Shown: piece after piece, positions 56,551 to 64,000 of the stretch
Numbering within the stretch: position 1 is the stretch's first letter
How the letters are laid out: each line of letters starts with the position of its first letter
Assembly (NCBI RefSeq): GCF_900143085.1
Contig: NZ_FRCZ01000001.1
Span: 372,001 to 436,000 of the forward strand
DNA: 64,000 nt
DNA from: Gracilibacillus kekensis
Lineage (GTDB): Bacteria > Bacillota > Bacilli > Bacillales > Amphibacillaceae
Direction: 5' to 3'
Translations under genes and position numbers: made by a program
Notes under the pieces: generated by a model
Told to the model about the DNA's origin: nothing
Databases searched by the model: none
What the model saw: only the letters and a program-made list of their open reading frames with translations

Positions 56551-58281
56551 TTAAACAACTTCCATTAAATAATCGGTTAATTGTTCCTCAAATTGTTTTA
56601 CGGCTTGAGAATCATTACGAGAAAGCGCGCCTTTAAGATTGTTCATGATCCCATCCAAAATGGTTTGTTGCCCTTCATCCAACTCATCTCTCACTTTTTC
56701 TGCGCGATACATAACAGCTTTTACATCTTTATAAAGTTCCGATTGATCCCAAGCTTGCTCCATCTTTTGTTTCGATTTGCTTACTTCTAAGTCGCTCATT
56801 ACTCCGCTATTATTGATCTCTGCATTTACCGTTTTACCAGTACTGGTAAGCTTTGCTGTTACTTTCAGATTACCGTTAATATCGTAATGGAACGTAATTT
56901 CGATACCTTCCTGACCTGCAGGATTTGCCGGCACTCCATTAATTTCAATATTTCCCAGGAAAGTATTTTCCACCGTCTTTTCTGCATCTCCCTGGAATAC
57001 TTGAATATTAAAAGAGGTTTGATTATCTTCGACCGTATGATAAAACTTTGTCTCTGATTTTGGTATCGTCGAGTTACGATTAATAATAATATCAAAATAT
57101 CCAGGTACTTTTTGACCAGCGATTACTTTAATAATTTCTATTCCGAGATTATATGGAGCCACATCTGTGACGATAAGTCCATTCTCAGATGAAATGGATT
57201 CATTTTTAATACCTACTTGAATCGCTGCACCTAGTGCTACCGCTTCATCTGGATTAATATCTTTTCGAGGCGCTTTCTTAAATTTTGTCTCCACTAACTC
57301 TTGTACACTCGGAATCCTTGTCGATCCCCCCACTAATAACACTTCGTCTATCTGATAGATACCAATTCCTGTGTCTGCTAGCACTTTATCTACTTCTATT
57401 AAAGTTGAACTCAATAAATCATCGACCATTTTTTCAAAATCGATTCTGCTAAGCTCCAAATCTACTGATAAAGGCATGCCGTCTTTTAAAAGAATCATTG
57501 GTACCGAAATATTGACTGACACTTGCGTAGAGAGTAATTTTTTTACACGTTCTGCTTCTTCTTTTAAACGGTTTTTTCTCAAAACGACTTCTTGTGCAGA
57601 TCCGTCCTTCAAAAGGTTAATACCATGCATTTTCTCAAATTCTTCTACAATATACTCTACGATTCTCTGGTCGAAATCCATGCCACCTAACGTATTGTTA
57701 CCACCACTTGCTTTGACATCGACAACGCCTTCAAATAATTCGACAACCGACACATCAAAAGTACCACCACCTAAGTCATAAACCAATATGTATTGTTCTT
57801 TGTCCATATTATCTAAACCATAAGCAATGGCGGCTGCTGTTGGTTCATTAATAATACGATCCACTTTTAAACCAGCTAATTCTCCTGCCTTTTGAGTTGC
57901 CTTTCGTTGTGAATCAGAAAAATAAGCAGGTACGGTAATCACAGCCTCTGTTACTTCTTCTCCCAGTTTATCTGCCGCACTTAATTTTAATTCTTTTAAA
58001 ATATTAGCTGAAATTTCTTCAGGACGATAAACTTCTCCTGCTACGTTTAGTTTTTCATCGGTACCCATGAAACGTTTTACTTCTGTGACAACATGGTCAG
58101 GCATACTGACAATTGCTGATTTTGCCGAGTTTCCGACAACAATCTGCCCCTCTTTTGTCACGTGAAATACCGATGGTGTGGTTCTCCCTCCTTCTCTGTT
58201 TTCAATAATCTCAGGTTTTTCATTTTTTATGTAAGCTACTGCTGAATTCGTTGTTCCTAAATCGATTCCGATAATCGCCAT
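56551..58281 (-). CDS. Short DnaK paralogue (Hsp70 chaperone)
   Basis: A 576-residue Hsp70. The ATPase domain is complete: phosphate loop IGIDLGTTNSAVAY, connect motif NEPTAAAIAYGLD, YDLGGGTFDVSVVEL and VLLVGGSTRIPSVQEL. A substrate-binding domain (about 380-490) and a short lid follow, ending in FEEQLTDYLMEVV. It is about 35 residues shorter than housekeeping DnaK and lacks the acidic C-terminal tail. It is not next to hrcA, dnaJ or the usual grpE, so it is an accessory chaperone. The ATG follows AAGGATGGGATC. Confidence 0.93.
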   Translation of the reverse strand: MAIIGIDLGTTNSAVAYIKNEKPEIIENREGGRTTPSVFHVTKEGQIVVGNSAKSAIVSMPDHVVTEVKRFMGTDEKLNVAGEVYRPEEISANILKELKLSAADKLGEEVTEAVITVPAYFSDSQRKATQKAGELAGLKVDRIINEPTAAAIAYGLDNMDKEQYILVYDLGGGTFDVSVVELFEGVVDVKASGGNNTLGGMDFDQRIVEYIVEEFEKMHGINLLKDGSAQEVVLRKNRLKEEAERVKKLLSTQVSVNISVPMILLKDGMPLSVDLELSRIDFEKMVDDLLSSTLIEVDKVLADTGIGIYQIDEVLLVGGSTRIPSVQELVETKFKKAPRKDINPDEAVALGAAIQVGIKNESISSENGLIVTDVAPYNLGIEIIKVIAGQKVPGYFDIIINRNSTIPKSETKFYHTVEDNQTSFNIQVFQGDAEKTVENTFLGNIEINGVPANPAGQEGIEITFHYDINGNLKVTAKLTSTGKTVNAEINNSGVMSDLEVSKSKQKMEQAWDQSELYKDVKAVMYRAEKVRDELDEGQQTILDGIMNNLKGALSRNDSQAVKQFEEQLTDYLMEVV

Positions 58282-58302
58282 GATGATCCCATCCTTATTC
58301 TC

Positions 58303-59172
58303 TTAGTAGATTGTGATTACTTTTGCTCTTCTGATTAACGTTTGATTATGTTGGTATCGAAAACCTCTTTGAAAAATCGAATACACATCATATTTTTGCA
58401 GATTCGGCGCATCCACTTCTTCTAAGGAAACAGTACCTATACCTTCCATAATCGATCCATCAAAAGTTTCACCAATCACTGGAATTTCTTCTATTCCATA
58501 ACCCTCAAGTAATTGAATAGCCTTATCGACTACTTTTGTGACTTCTTCTAACCATGAACTATCTTGTTTTTGTGCAGCATTAATTTTAATCAAATCAAGT
58601 AGATCAAATACTTCTAACAAAAGATCGACATATTGATTCATTTGTTGATTCACATCATCCGTTGAGGATTCATGCTTTTCTTCCTGATGTCCTAACCTTT
58701 CATCAATATGCAATTGAATTTCTTGCAATAATTTAAAATTGACATGATTTCCTTTTTTTACTTCGTCCTTGATATGGTCGAACTTGCTTATTAAGTCTGT
58801 ATCTGTTTTAGGATCTTCCATCTCCTCATCAATTAGGATAGGAGATAGGTTTAACAATTCATTTTCTAATTCTTTTTGAAACGTTTCCAAGTTTACTTCC
58901 CCTACTTTCTTATCATTATATTTATCGATGAATGTATTACGCAGTGTTCTAATCTCTTCTACCCAATTCGTCTGGGTGTCAGATGAATTTAACAATTGAT
59001 CAAATAAACCATAATAGGATTTGTAACTTATGTAGATATTCCAATTTAGTATTAACCTAATGTACTCTAACAATGTCTTTGGATCATCATTTATAGCTTT
59101 TTTAATAGTTTCTTCCTGATGTCCATCTAAAAATGGCAGGATATCATTTAAGAATTTTTGCCCCTCATTCAC
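58303..59172 (-). CDS. GrpE-like nucleotide exchange factor with long N-terminal extension
   Basis: A 289-residue protein. The last 85 residues match the GrpE C-terminal fold: helical LLLEVFDLLDLIKINAAQKQ, then LLEGYGIEEIPVIGETFDGS and YDVYSIFQRGFRYQHNQTLI ending RRAKVITIY. The first 190 residues are helical, charged and not recognisable as GrpE. It is the first gene of the operon, 21 nt before the DnaK paralogue, with GGAGGTG upstream. It presumably exchanges nucleotide on that Hsp70. Confidence 0.78.
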   Translation of the reverse strand: MNEGQKFLNDILPFLDGHQEETIKKAINDDPKTLLEYIRLILNWNIYISYKSYYGLFDQLLNSSDTQTNWVEEIRTLRNTFIDKYNDKKVGEVNLETFQKELENELLNLSPILIDEEMEDPKTDTDLISKFDHIKDEVKKGNHVNFKLLQEIQLHIDERLGHQEEKHESSTDDVNQQMNQYVDLLLEVFDLLDLIKINAAQKQDSSWLEEVTKVVDKAIQLLEGYGIEEIPVIGETFDGSIMEGIGTVSLEEVDAPNLQKYDVYSIFQRGFRYQHNQTLIRRAKVITIY

Positions 59173-59510
59173 TCCAACACCTCCAAACTCACTTAAGTAT
59201 ATATTACTATTTTAGTACATTATCGACAAAAAGTGTAGAAATATGGTAGTTTTTTTATAGGTAAATATTACTTAATTTAATTGAAGCAAGATTATAATAA
59301 TGATAAATAGAACTATTCTATCTTTATAGATATAAGACACAATTAATAAAGATTGACAGTGAGAACGAATGTTTTGTAGAAAACTCAAATAATTTTATTT
59401 TGATTCGGTTACGGTTAAGGGATCGCCTTTGGGTTCATCGATCGGCAAGTATGCGCGATTAGTGAAGTTACCTTGTTCCTAAACTATAAACATACTTACT
59501 AATAAAAAAA
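59173..59510. other. Intergenic region upstream of the Hsp70-like operon
   Basis: AT-rich DNA that should contain the operon promoter. No CIRCE element (TTAGCACTC-N9-GAGTGCTAA) was seen. Near 59405-59470 the minus strand reads TNRAYLPIDEPKGDPLTVTE without start or support, a possible gene remnant. Confidence 0.3.
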
Positions 59511-59541
59511 GCTATCGAACTATCATCAATAGTTCGGTAGC
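59511..59541 (-). terminator. Terminator of the DUF4282/TM2 gene pair
   Basis: Stem GCTATCGAACTAT / ATAGTTCGGTAGC with a 5-nt loop; on the minus strand it is followed by TTTTTTTATTAG. Confidence 0.85.
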
Positions 59542-59585
59542 TTTCTTCTAATTAATTACAATATAAATATATGAATGCTTATCAC

Positions 59586-59885
59586 TTATTCAGATAAATG
59601 ACTTGTACTTTTCTCTTTCGGCGTTGTATTGTCTTTAATTGTTTGAAGTGCATCATGCATCTTAAACACGACAATCAACAATTCACAATAAATACGAATA
59701 ACTAGTGGCCCTACAACTATAACTACAAGTCCCAAGAATACTTGGAATCCACCACCATAATAGGCACTAAACCCTGAAATAATGATCCCTAATCCTGATA
59801 AAACAGATAGACCTACACCAATCCAAAAAATTATTTTGATAATCATAGGTGTAATCATTGAATCAAATTTAATAAACTTATCCAT
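59586..59885 (-). CDS. DUF4282 small membrane protein
   Basis: A 99-residue protein beginning MDKFIKFDSMITPMIIKIIF with two transmembrane helices and RIYCELLIVVFKMHDALQTI at the end, the DUF4282 pattern. A longer frame to 60164 exists, but GGGAGGAATAAGA places the start at 59885. It follows the TM2 gene and has its own terminator. Function unknown. Confidence 0.85.
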   Translation of the reverse strand: MDKFIKFDSMITPMIIKIIFWIGVGLSVLSGLGIIISGFSAYYGGGFQVFLGLVVIVVGPLVIRIYCELLIVVFKMHDALQTIKDNTTPKEKSTSHLSE

Positions 59886-59965
59886 TCTTATTCCTCCCGT
59901 ATCTTTATTGGTAATATATCTCGTTCCTATACGTTTGCATTTGTTCCACAGAGTAAAAAAATACT

Positions 59966-60199
59966 TTATCGCGGATTTCGACACATACTTGGAATCAAGA
60001 AGATGTCCACGAATAACCAGACCCATAAAACAATTAATGGGATCCAACCGATCACAATCCAGACCGAAAACCATCCTACTACTCCAAGTAATAGTTGAGC
60101 AATCCCACTTCCAATTCGTCCTGTATAAAAGCGGTGAACCCCAATTTGTCCAAAGAAAAACCATAATATGTAGGCAATAGCTATATTTCTTTCTCTCAA
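59966..60199 (-). CDS. TM2-domain membrane protein
   Basis: A 77-residue protein with two helices around FGQIGVHRFYTGRIGSGIAQ, the TM2 signature, and PLIVLWVWLFVDIFLIP. The frame opens at ATG 60223, but AAGGAGG lies inside it and points to TTG at 60199 (8-nt spacing), giving RERNIAIAYILW as the start. It is upstream of the DUF4282 gene on the same strand; these two families often co-occur. Confidence 0.85.
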   Translation of the reverse strand: MRERNIAIAYILWFFFGQIGVHRFYTGRIGSGIAQLLLGVVGWFSVWIVIGWIPLIVLWVWLFVDIFLIPSMCRNPR

Positions 60200-60395
60200 C
60201 TGACTAACCTCCTTTTTGTTCATATATTACTAGTATAATATTCCCATTTATAAAAAGCAATAAGTCATTATTATGTGTAATAAGTGTCAAAAATTAAGTG
60301 TCTTTTCCTGTGCTCTAATTCTGATGGGGGCTATTACAAACGTTTGCTACATGATAAAATAGTAAATAAAACATACAGTTAAGGGAGAGAAGAGG

Positions 60396-60836
60396 ATGAA
60401 GTTAACCGTATATTTAGCAGGACAAATACATGATAACTGGCGTAAGGAAGTCAAAGAAAAGGCTAACAAGAAAGAATTACCTTTGGAATTTGTAGGTCCA
60501 CAAACTGACCATACCCGCTCCGATAATGTCGGAGAAGATATCATTGGTGACCAGCCTGGCAGTGTATATAAAGATGATGCTGCCTCGGCCATTAACAATT
60601 TAAGAACGCAGGTGCTGTTGCAAAAATCAGATATTGTGATCGCTCTTTTCGGAGAAAAATATAAACAATGGAACACAGCAATGGACGCCAGTACTGCACT
60701 AGCTCTAAACAAGCCAACTATTATTGTTAGGCCAGAATCACTGATCCATCCACTTAAAGAATTATCGAACAAAGCGAATGTAACTGTGGAAACAGTGGAT
60801 CAGGCAATAGACGTGATTTCTTATATTTATGAATAA
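60396..60836 (+). CDS. ytoQ: YtoQ family protein
   Basis: A 146-residue protein reading MKLTVYLAGQIHDNWRKEVK and FVGPQTDHTRSDNVGEDIIG, which matches YtoQ, a member of the nucleoside 2-deoxyribosyltransferase-like fold. FGEKYKQWNTAMDASTALAL carries the conserved nucleotide-side residues. The biochemical role is not established. The ribosome site is AAGGGAG and a terminator follows. Confidence 0.85.
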   Translation: MKLTVYLAGQIHDNWRKEVKEKANKKELPLEFVGPQTDHTRSDNVGEDIIGDQPGSVYKDDAASAINNLRTQVLLQKSDIVIALFGEKYKQWNTAMDASTALALNKPTIIVRPESLIHPLKELSNKANVTVETVDQAIDVISYIYE

Positions 60837-60844
60837 GACAAAAA

Positions 60845-60872
60845 GGGAGATATGCCAATTAGGCTATCTCCC
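60845..60872 (+). terminator. Hairpin after ytoQ
   Basis: Stem GGGAGATA / TATCTCCC with inner GCC / GGC pairing and a one-base bulge. Only a weak T-tract follows. Confidence 0.5.
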
Positions 60873-61121
60873 CTATTACATATCTTGAGAAAAAAGTCTG
60901 TCTTCTTTTCCCTCTAATTGATAAGGTTCCTAACAACATCACACTCCTCCATTAACTATCCGCTCCCAGCAAGGAGTATTGTCCACTAGATTAGATTTTA
61001 CAACTCCTGAGAATTCTAAACAGAAAAAGAAAAATGTAAACCTTTTCATTTTGTCGAATAAATGAGATAATTGATCTATAGAAATAGATAAAAAGTCTTA
61101 CAGCGAAGAAGGTGCAGCAAA

Positions 61122-61943
61122 ATGTCATTATTGTCCGTTCTAAAAAGCAGTTTTATTCTTGTGTTGATCAGTACTAGTCTAGTTATCACTTTCGGTTTTG
61201 TAACTAAACCGGTTAAAACCGTACCACTTCATGAAGATACAATACTTGTCGCACACCGCGGAGCCTCTTATCATGCGCCCGAAAACACTTTGGGAGCCTT
61301 TCAAAGAGGAATTGAGCTGAATGCAGATTATTTAGAATGTGATGTCCAATTAACAAAAGATGGTCATGTTGTAATCATGCATGATAAGCGAATCGATCGC
61401 ACCACAAATTTCTATGGCATGGTTAAAGATTTAACGCTAGAAGAATTAAAAAAAGTCGATGCTGGCCTCATGTTCAGCACAGATTACATTGGTGAAGAAA
61501 TTCTCACATTGGAAGAATTACTGATTGCGTTAAATCCAGGTGCAGGAATTATGATTGAAATCAAATATCCAGATCTATATCCTGATATTGAAGAAAAAGT
61601 AGTCAATATCATAAAAGATTACCAGGATAAACACAAAATAATCGTACAATCTTTTGATTTTGATGTCATCAAAAAAGTAAAGAAATTGCTTCCTGACGTA
61701 GAAACAGGTGTTATTGTATCTAAAAGGAAACTAAATACGACTGAAATTGCAGATTTAGCTAACTATGTAAATGTTATAAACTATAATGTAAATTATTTGA
61801 GCAAGGATATTGTAGAAGCTGCTCACAATAATGACATCATGGTTACCGCATGGTCCATCAAGAAGCAAAAACATTTTAATAAAGCAATGGAATTAGGTGT
61901 TGACGGGATTGTGACTAATTTTCCAGATTGGATTATTAAATAA
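61122..61943 (+). CDS. Membrane-anchored glycerophosphodiester phosphodiesterase
   Basis: A 273-residue GDPD-family enzyme. A hydrophobic N-terminus (about 10-28) anchors or exports it. The active-site pattern is VAHRGASYHAPENT (H45, R46) with DVQLTKDGHVVIMHD and EIKYPD carrying the metal ligands, and VTAWSIKK near the end. It hydrolyses glycerophosphodiesters to glycerol 3-phosphate, for phospholipid or teichoic-acid recycling. The ATG follows GAAGGTG. Confidence 0.92.
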   Translation: MSLLSVLKSSFILVLISTSLVITFGFVTKPVKTVPLHEDTILVAHRGASYHAPENTLGAFQRGIELNADYLECDVQLTKDGHVVIMHDKRIDRTTNFYGMVKDLTLEELKKVDAGLMFSTDYIGEEILTLEELLIALNPGAGIMIEIKYPDLYPDIEEKVVNIIKDYQDKHKIIVQSFDFDVIKKVKKLLPDVETGVIVSKRKLNTTEIADLANYVNVINYNVNYLSKDIVEAAHNNDIMVTAWSIKKQKHFNKAMELGVDGIVTNFPDWIIK

Positions 61944-61956
61944 GCAGTTAGATAAT

Positions 61957-62888
61957 TTATTGATATTCTTTTTTATAATTTGAATCGGGATCATCAACAG
62001 ATTTTTTTCTTTTCCACAAACACTCGATTCCTTTCCATATAAGATACAAAATTCCAATGGAGCCAGGAATACACTTAAGAAAAGAATGAGCACCGTTATG
62101 AAAAATTGCAATTGTAGAAAGTAGTGCGATACAAAGGATTGTCTTTTCATCCTAAAAGATAATTGAAATCCTATTGGTACGTCATAAACAATACGAGCAA
62201 AGGGATAAAAACAAAAGGAAACAATGAAATAGGTGTCTTTATTTGACGGATGAAAAAAAATAAAATAAATCACTACTGTTAACAGAAAAGCAATTGCATA
62301 GGATTTTAAAAAATACTTAACATTCACTTGGCTATCATGCTTTTCGTTCAATGCAATTGCAAGTGAGGAACTATTTGTAATTGAGGCGCGTTCATCTAAT
62401 AGTCTAATCAATTGTTTCCTGTCTTTCCTTCTAACATTTGACAATATAATTGAAAATAAATCTCTTTTTCTTTTTAGAAACAATTTATCAAATTTAGTCC
62501 CTCTTTTTACAAGTTTCTCTCGATAGACTTCTTCATTCTTTAAAATTATATCTATATATTTATAAAAATTCATTTCTCGTATCTTATAACCTTCAATATC
62601 TTCCCATTTTACAAAATGTGGACGTTTGGAATTAGCATTTATTATTAGCCCTTCATTTTTTATAATGAGATATGGCGCATTTTTCAATAATTTTTTTATT
62701 AGTAAATAGATTATAAATACTGTGAACAGAAAAATAAAAGCGCTTATAAAGACAGCAGATGTATCACCATTATTGTATGCTTGTTCTAGTATAAAAACAT
62801 CTAACACACCCATAGCGCTCATGATGAATATTAAAAATACTAACTTGAATTTTGATACGTAAAAGCAAAACTCATGAGATTTGTCCAT
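61957..62888 (-). pseudogene. Frameshifted membrane protein gene, STM3941-like
   Basis: The protein starts MDKSHEFCFYVSKFKLVFLI, has two N-terminal helices, a soluble middle (HFVKWEDIEGYKIREMNFYK) and further helices. After VPIGFQLSF (about 62150) the annotated frame becomes low-quality and runs into the neighbouring GDPD gene. A shifted frame instead gives DEKTILCIALLSTIAIFHNG, GSIGILYLIWKGIECLWKRK and a stop at 61957, just 13 nt from the convergent gene end. One indel therefore separates the parts. The family resemblance to STM3941 is from memory. Confidence 0.65.
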
Positions 62889-62994
62889 ATTGTTTACCTA
62901 CCTATAGTGATTTTTATTCAATGATAACGAAGTTTGTTTAGTTATACTTACTGATACTTGTTACAAATCTTTTAAGTTGGTATTTACTATTAAT

Positions 62995-63319
62995 TTAGTT
63001 ATTATTGTAAAAGCCTTTACTTCTGTTCTCTTTAGTTTGAGGATAAACTTTTGTATAGAGAAGAGTGAATATCCAGGTAGTTAAGATATTTGGAATTAGG
63101 ACAATTAAGCCAATTGGAGCAACAGTTATACCGACAATTAATAAATAGATAATCGATATATACATGCAAGTAAATACGAACAGAAACATATAAGAACATT
63201 GAGATAAATGGGTATAAATTCAAATTTGAGCCATAGTGTTTTGATTTTTCAATAAGTTTCTTATCCTTTTTAATTTCTTGTAGAGCAATCCTAAATGGAT
63301 ACAATAAAATATGCTTCAT
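62995..63319 (-). pseudogene. Frameshifted small membrane protein gene
   Basis: The first half, MKHILLYPFRIALQEIKKDK to LYPFISMF, is in one frame from ATG 63319. The second half, LFVFTCMYISIIYLLIVGIT to the stop at 62995, is in another. Joined at about 63190 they make a protein of about 105 residues with two transmembrane helices and a basic tail. It is the second frameshifted gene in a row. Confidence 0.6.
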
Positions 63320-63463
63320 TTTTTCTCTTCACCCCGCACTCTCCTCAACTAATTCACTATCTGATTAGAATCCTTTAAGAATAATTTCCTTTTTATAATT
63401 ATGATTAAAGAAGTTATTTCTTTCATCAAATTGAGCAAGAAAACACCTTTACCACTCACACAT

Positions 63464-64000
63464 TTATTCGACAAAATCTAACTCAGTATTTTCTATTAGA
63501 AGCTCACCATTTTCATTTGTTAGTTGATTTAATAATGCCTCCCCTTCTTGATTTATATCTAATAAAAATGGAATAGTACTGTCTGTATTTATAATGCCAA
63601 AAGTGTCTTCTTCTAGGGTAACAGGAGTTTGCTCATAGATATATTCCCCTGTGTTCACATTACCCAGAGTAATTTCAAAATAGATATTTTTTATTGGTGC
63701 ATGCAGTCTATTCACTGCAAAGAAAAGTAATGACATCGAACCATCTTCATAATCAACAATATTATACGGATAGACACTAAAATCATTTGGTAAACCTTTC
63801 TTAGGATCCGCTTCAATAGCAGCATTCAACTGAGCATACATCACATTATTTTCAATGGTCTTACCTGCTTCTTTGTCTATTTTCTGCAATTGCAGTTTTA
63901 AATCTGGAATGTTAAGAGATGTCTCGCTTTGTCCTATTGATTCAGAGTCTTCTGTAGCCTCTGTATCTTCTGTATTTTCAGTTTCGTCAATTAGTTCATC
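63464..64000 (-). CDS. Acidic-linker envelope protein, SLAP-domain-like, N-terminus beyond the window
   Basis: An open frame of 178 codons enters from the right edge with no start. It begins with a Glu/Asp/Thr/Ser-rich linker (ETENTEDTEATEDSES), then a helix, then a beta-rich domain with DFSVYPYNIVDYEDGSMSLL and APIKNIYFEITLGNVNTGEY. The domain resembles SLAP domains of Bacilli, proteins linked to accessory secretion, but this match is from memory. The linker suggests a lipoprotein whose signal peptide lies outside the window. Confidence 0.5.
   Translation of the reverse strand, partial: DELIDETENTEDTEATEDSESIGQSETSLNIPDLKLQLQKIDKEAGKTIENNVMYAQLNAAIEADPKKGLPNDFSVYPYNIVDYEDGSMSLLFFAVNRLHAPIKNIYFEITLGNVNTGEYIYEQTPVTLEEDTFGIINTDSTIPFLLDINQEGEALLNQLTNENGELLIENTELDFVE

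Noticed and set aside
59173-59510. CIRCE/HrcA operator for the Hsp70-like operon
   Set aside because: No TTAGCACTC-N9-GAGTGCTAA-like palindrome was found upstream of the GrpE-like gene.
59886-60164. Upstream extension of the DUF4282 gene to 60164
   Set aside because: The extension overlaps the TM2 gene in another frame and has no family match, while GGGAGGAATAAGA marks the start at 59885.
60347-60772. 141-codon minus-strand frame opposite ytoQ
   Set aside because: ytoQ on the plus strand has a ribosome site, a recognised family pattern and a terminator; the opposite frame is a shadow.
62889-63463. Two separate small genes at 62995-63189 and 63032-63319
   Set aside because: The two frames join into one sensible membrane protein with a single indel, so they are reported as one frameshifted gene.

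Overview
The window reads as chromosome of a low-GC, spore-forming, probably salt-tolerant member of the Bacillaceae (Gracilibacillus/Halobacillus-like). The reasons are AT-rich DNA, strong AGGAGG ribosome sites, S-box SAM-I riboswitches, a Spo0E-like phosphatase, YesM/YesN two-component pairs, LplB/LplC-type sugar permeases, CcpA-like cre sites and a large LPxTG-like wall-anchored amylase. The genus is inference. No tRNA, rRNA, CRISPR array or intact insertion sequence was seen.

Positions 1-19.6 kb hold two adjacent sugar-uptake loci, all on the minus strand. The upstream one encodes a YesM/YesN pair (17809-19545, 16416-17807), a lipoprotein solute-binding protein, LplB/LplC-type permeases, a YesL-like membrane protein and a GH31 alpha-xylosidase ending in a terminator that overlaps its stop codon. 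The second encodes a binding protein, two MalFG-type permeases, another YesM/YesN pair, a GH43 enzyme and a six-hairpin glycosidase cut by the window edge. Alpha-xylosidase plus GH43 points to xylose-containing hemicellulose oligosaccharides.

Positions 20-38.6 kb hold a lactate permease, a D-amino acid transaminase, a pair of large inverted palindromic repeats and a 2134-residue amylase-pullulanase with an LPDTA sorting signal and a clustered operator region. Then come a quinone oxidoreductase, an L,D-transpeptidase whose best start codon is ATA, a small zinc-ribbon protein, a GGDEF-EAL protein, a VOC enzyme, an MFS transporter and an NCS2 permease.

Positions 38.6-46.5 kb form an organosulfur-scavenging regulon under three SAM-I riboswitches. 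It has a MetNIQ transporter, an LLM flavin monooxygenase, a SfnB/DszC-like acyl-CoA dehydrogenase homologue, an FMN reductase on the opposite strand, and an MmsA-type CoA-acylating semialdehyde dehydrogenase coupled to metQ. The combination suggests oxidative C-S cleavage of a C3/C4 sulfur compound giving a semialdehyde that MmsA consumes.

Positions 46.5-53 kb hold an ECF sigma/anti-sigma pair, a tandem array of 52-bp hairpin units, an aldo/keto reductase, HtpX, a Spo0E-like protein, a decayed heavy-metal-binding-domain gene and a Crp/Fnr regulator.

Positions 53-59.2 kb form one minus-strand operon encoding an accessory Hsp70 system: a GrpE-like protein, a short DnaK paralogue, a TPR membrane protein, a membrane J-like protein without HPD, a TPR-like protein and an EF-hand-like protein. 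I consider this, with the sulfur regulon, the most interesting system here.

The right end holds DUF4282 and TM2 membrane proteins, YtoQ, a glycerophosphodiester phosphodiesterase, two frameshifted membrane-protein genes and a partial gene for an acidic-linker protein resembling SLAP-domain proteins.
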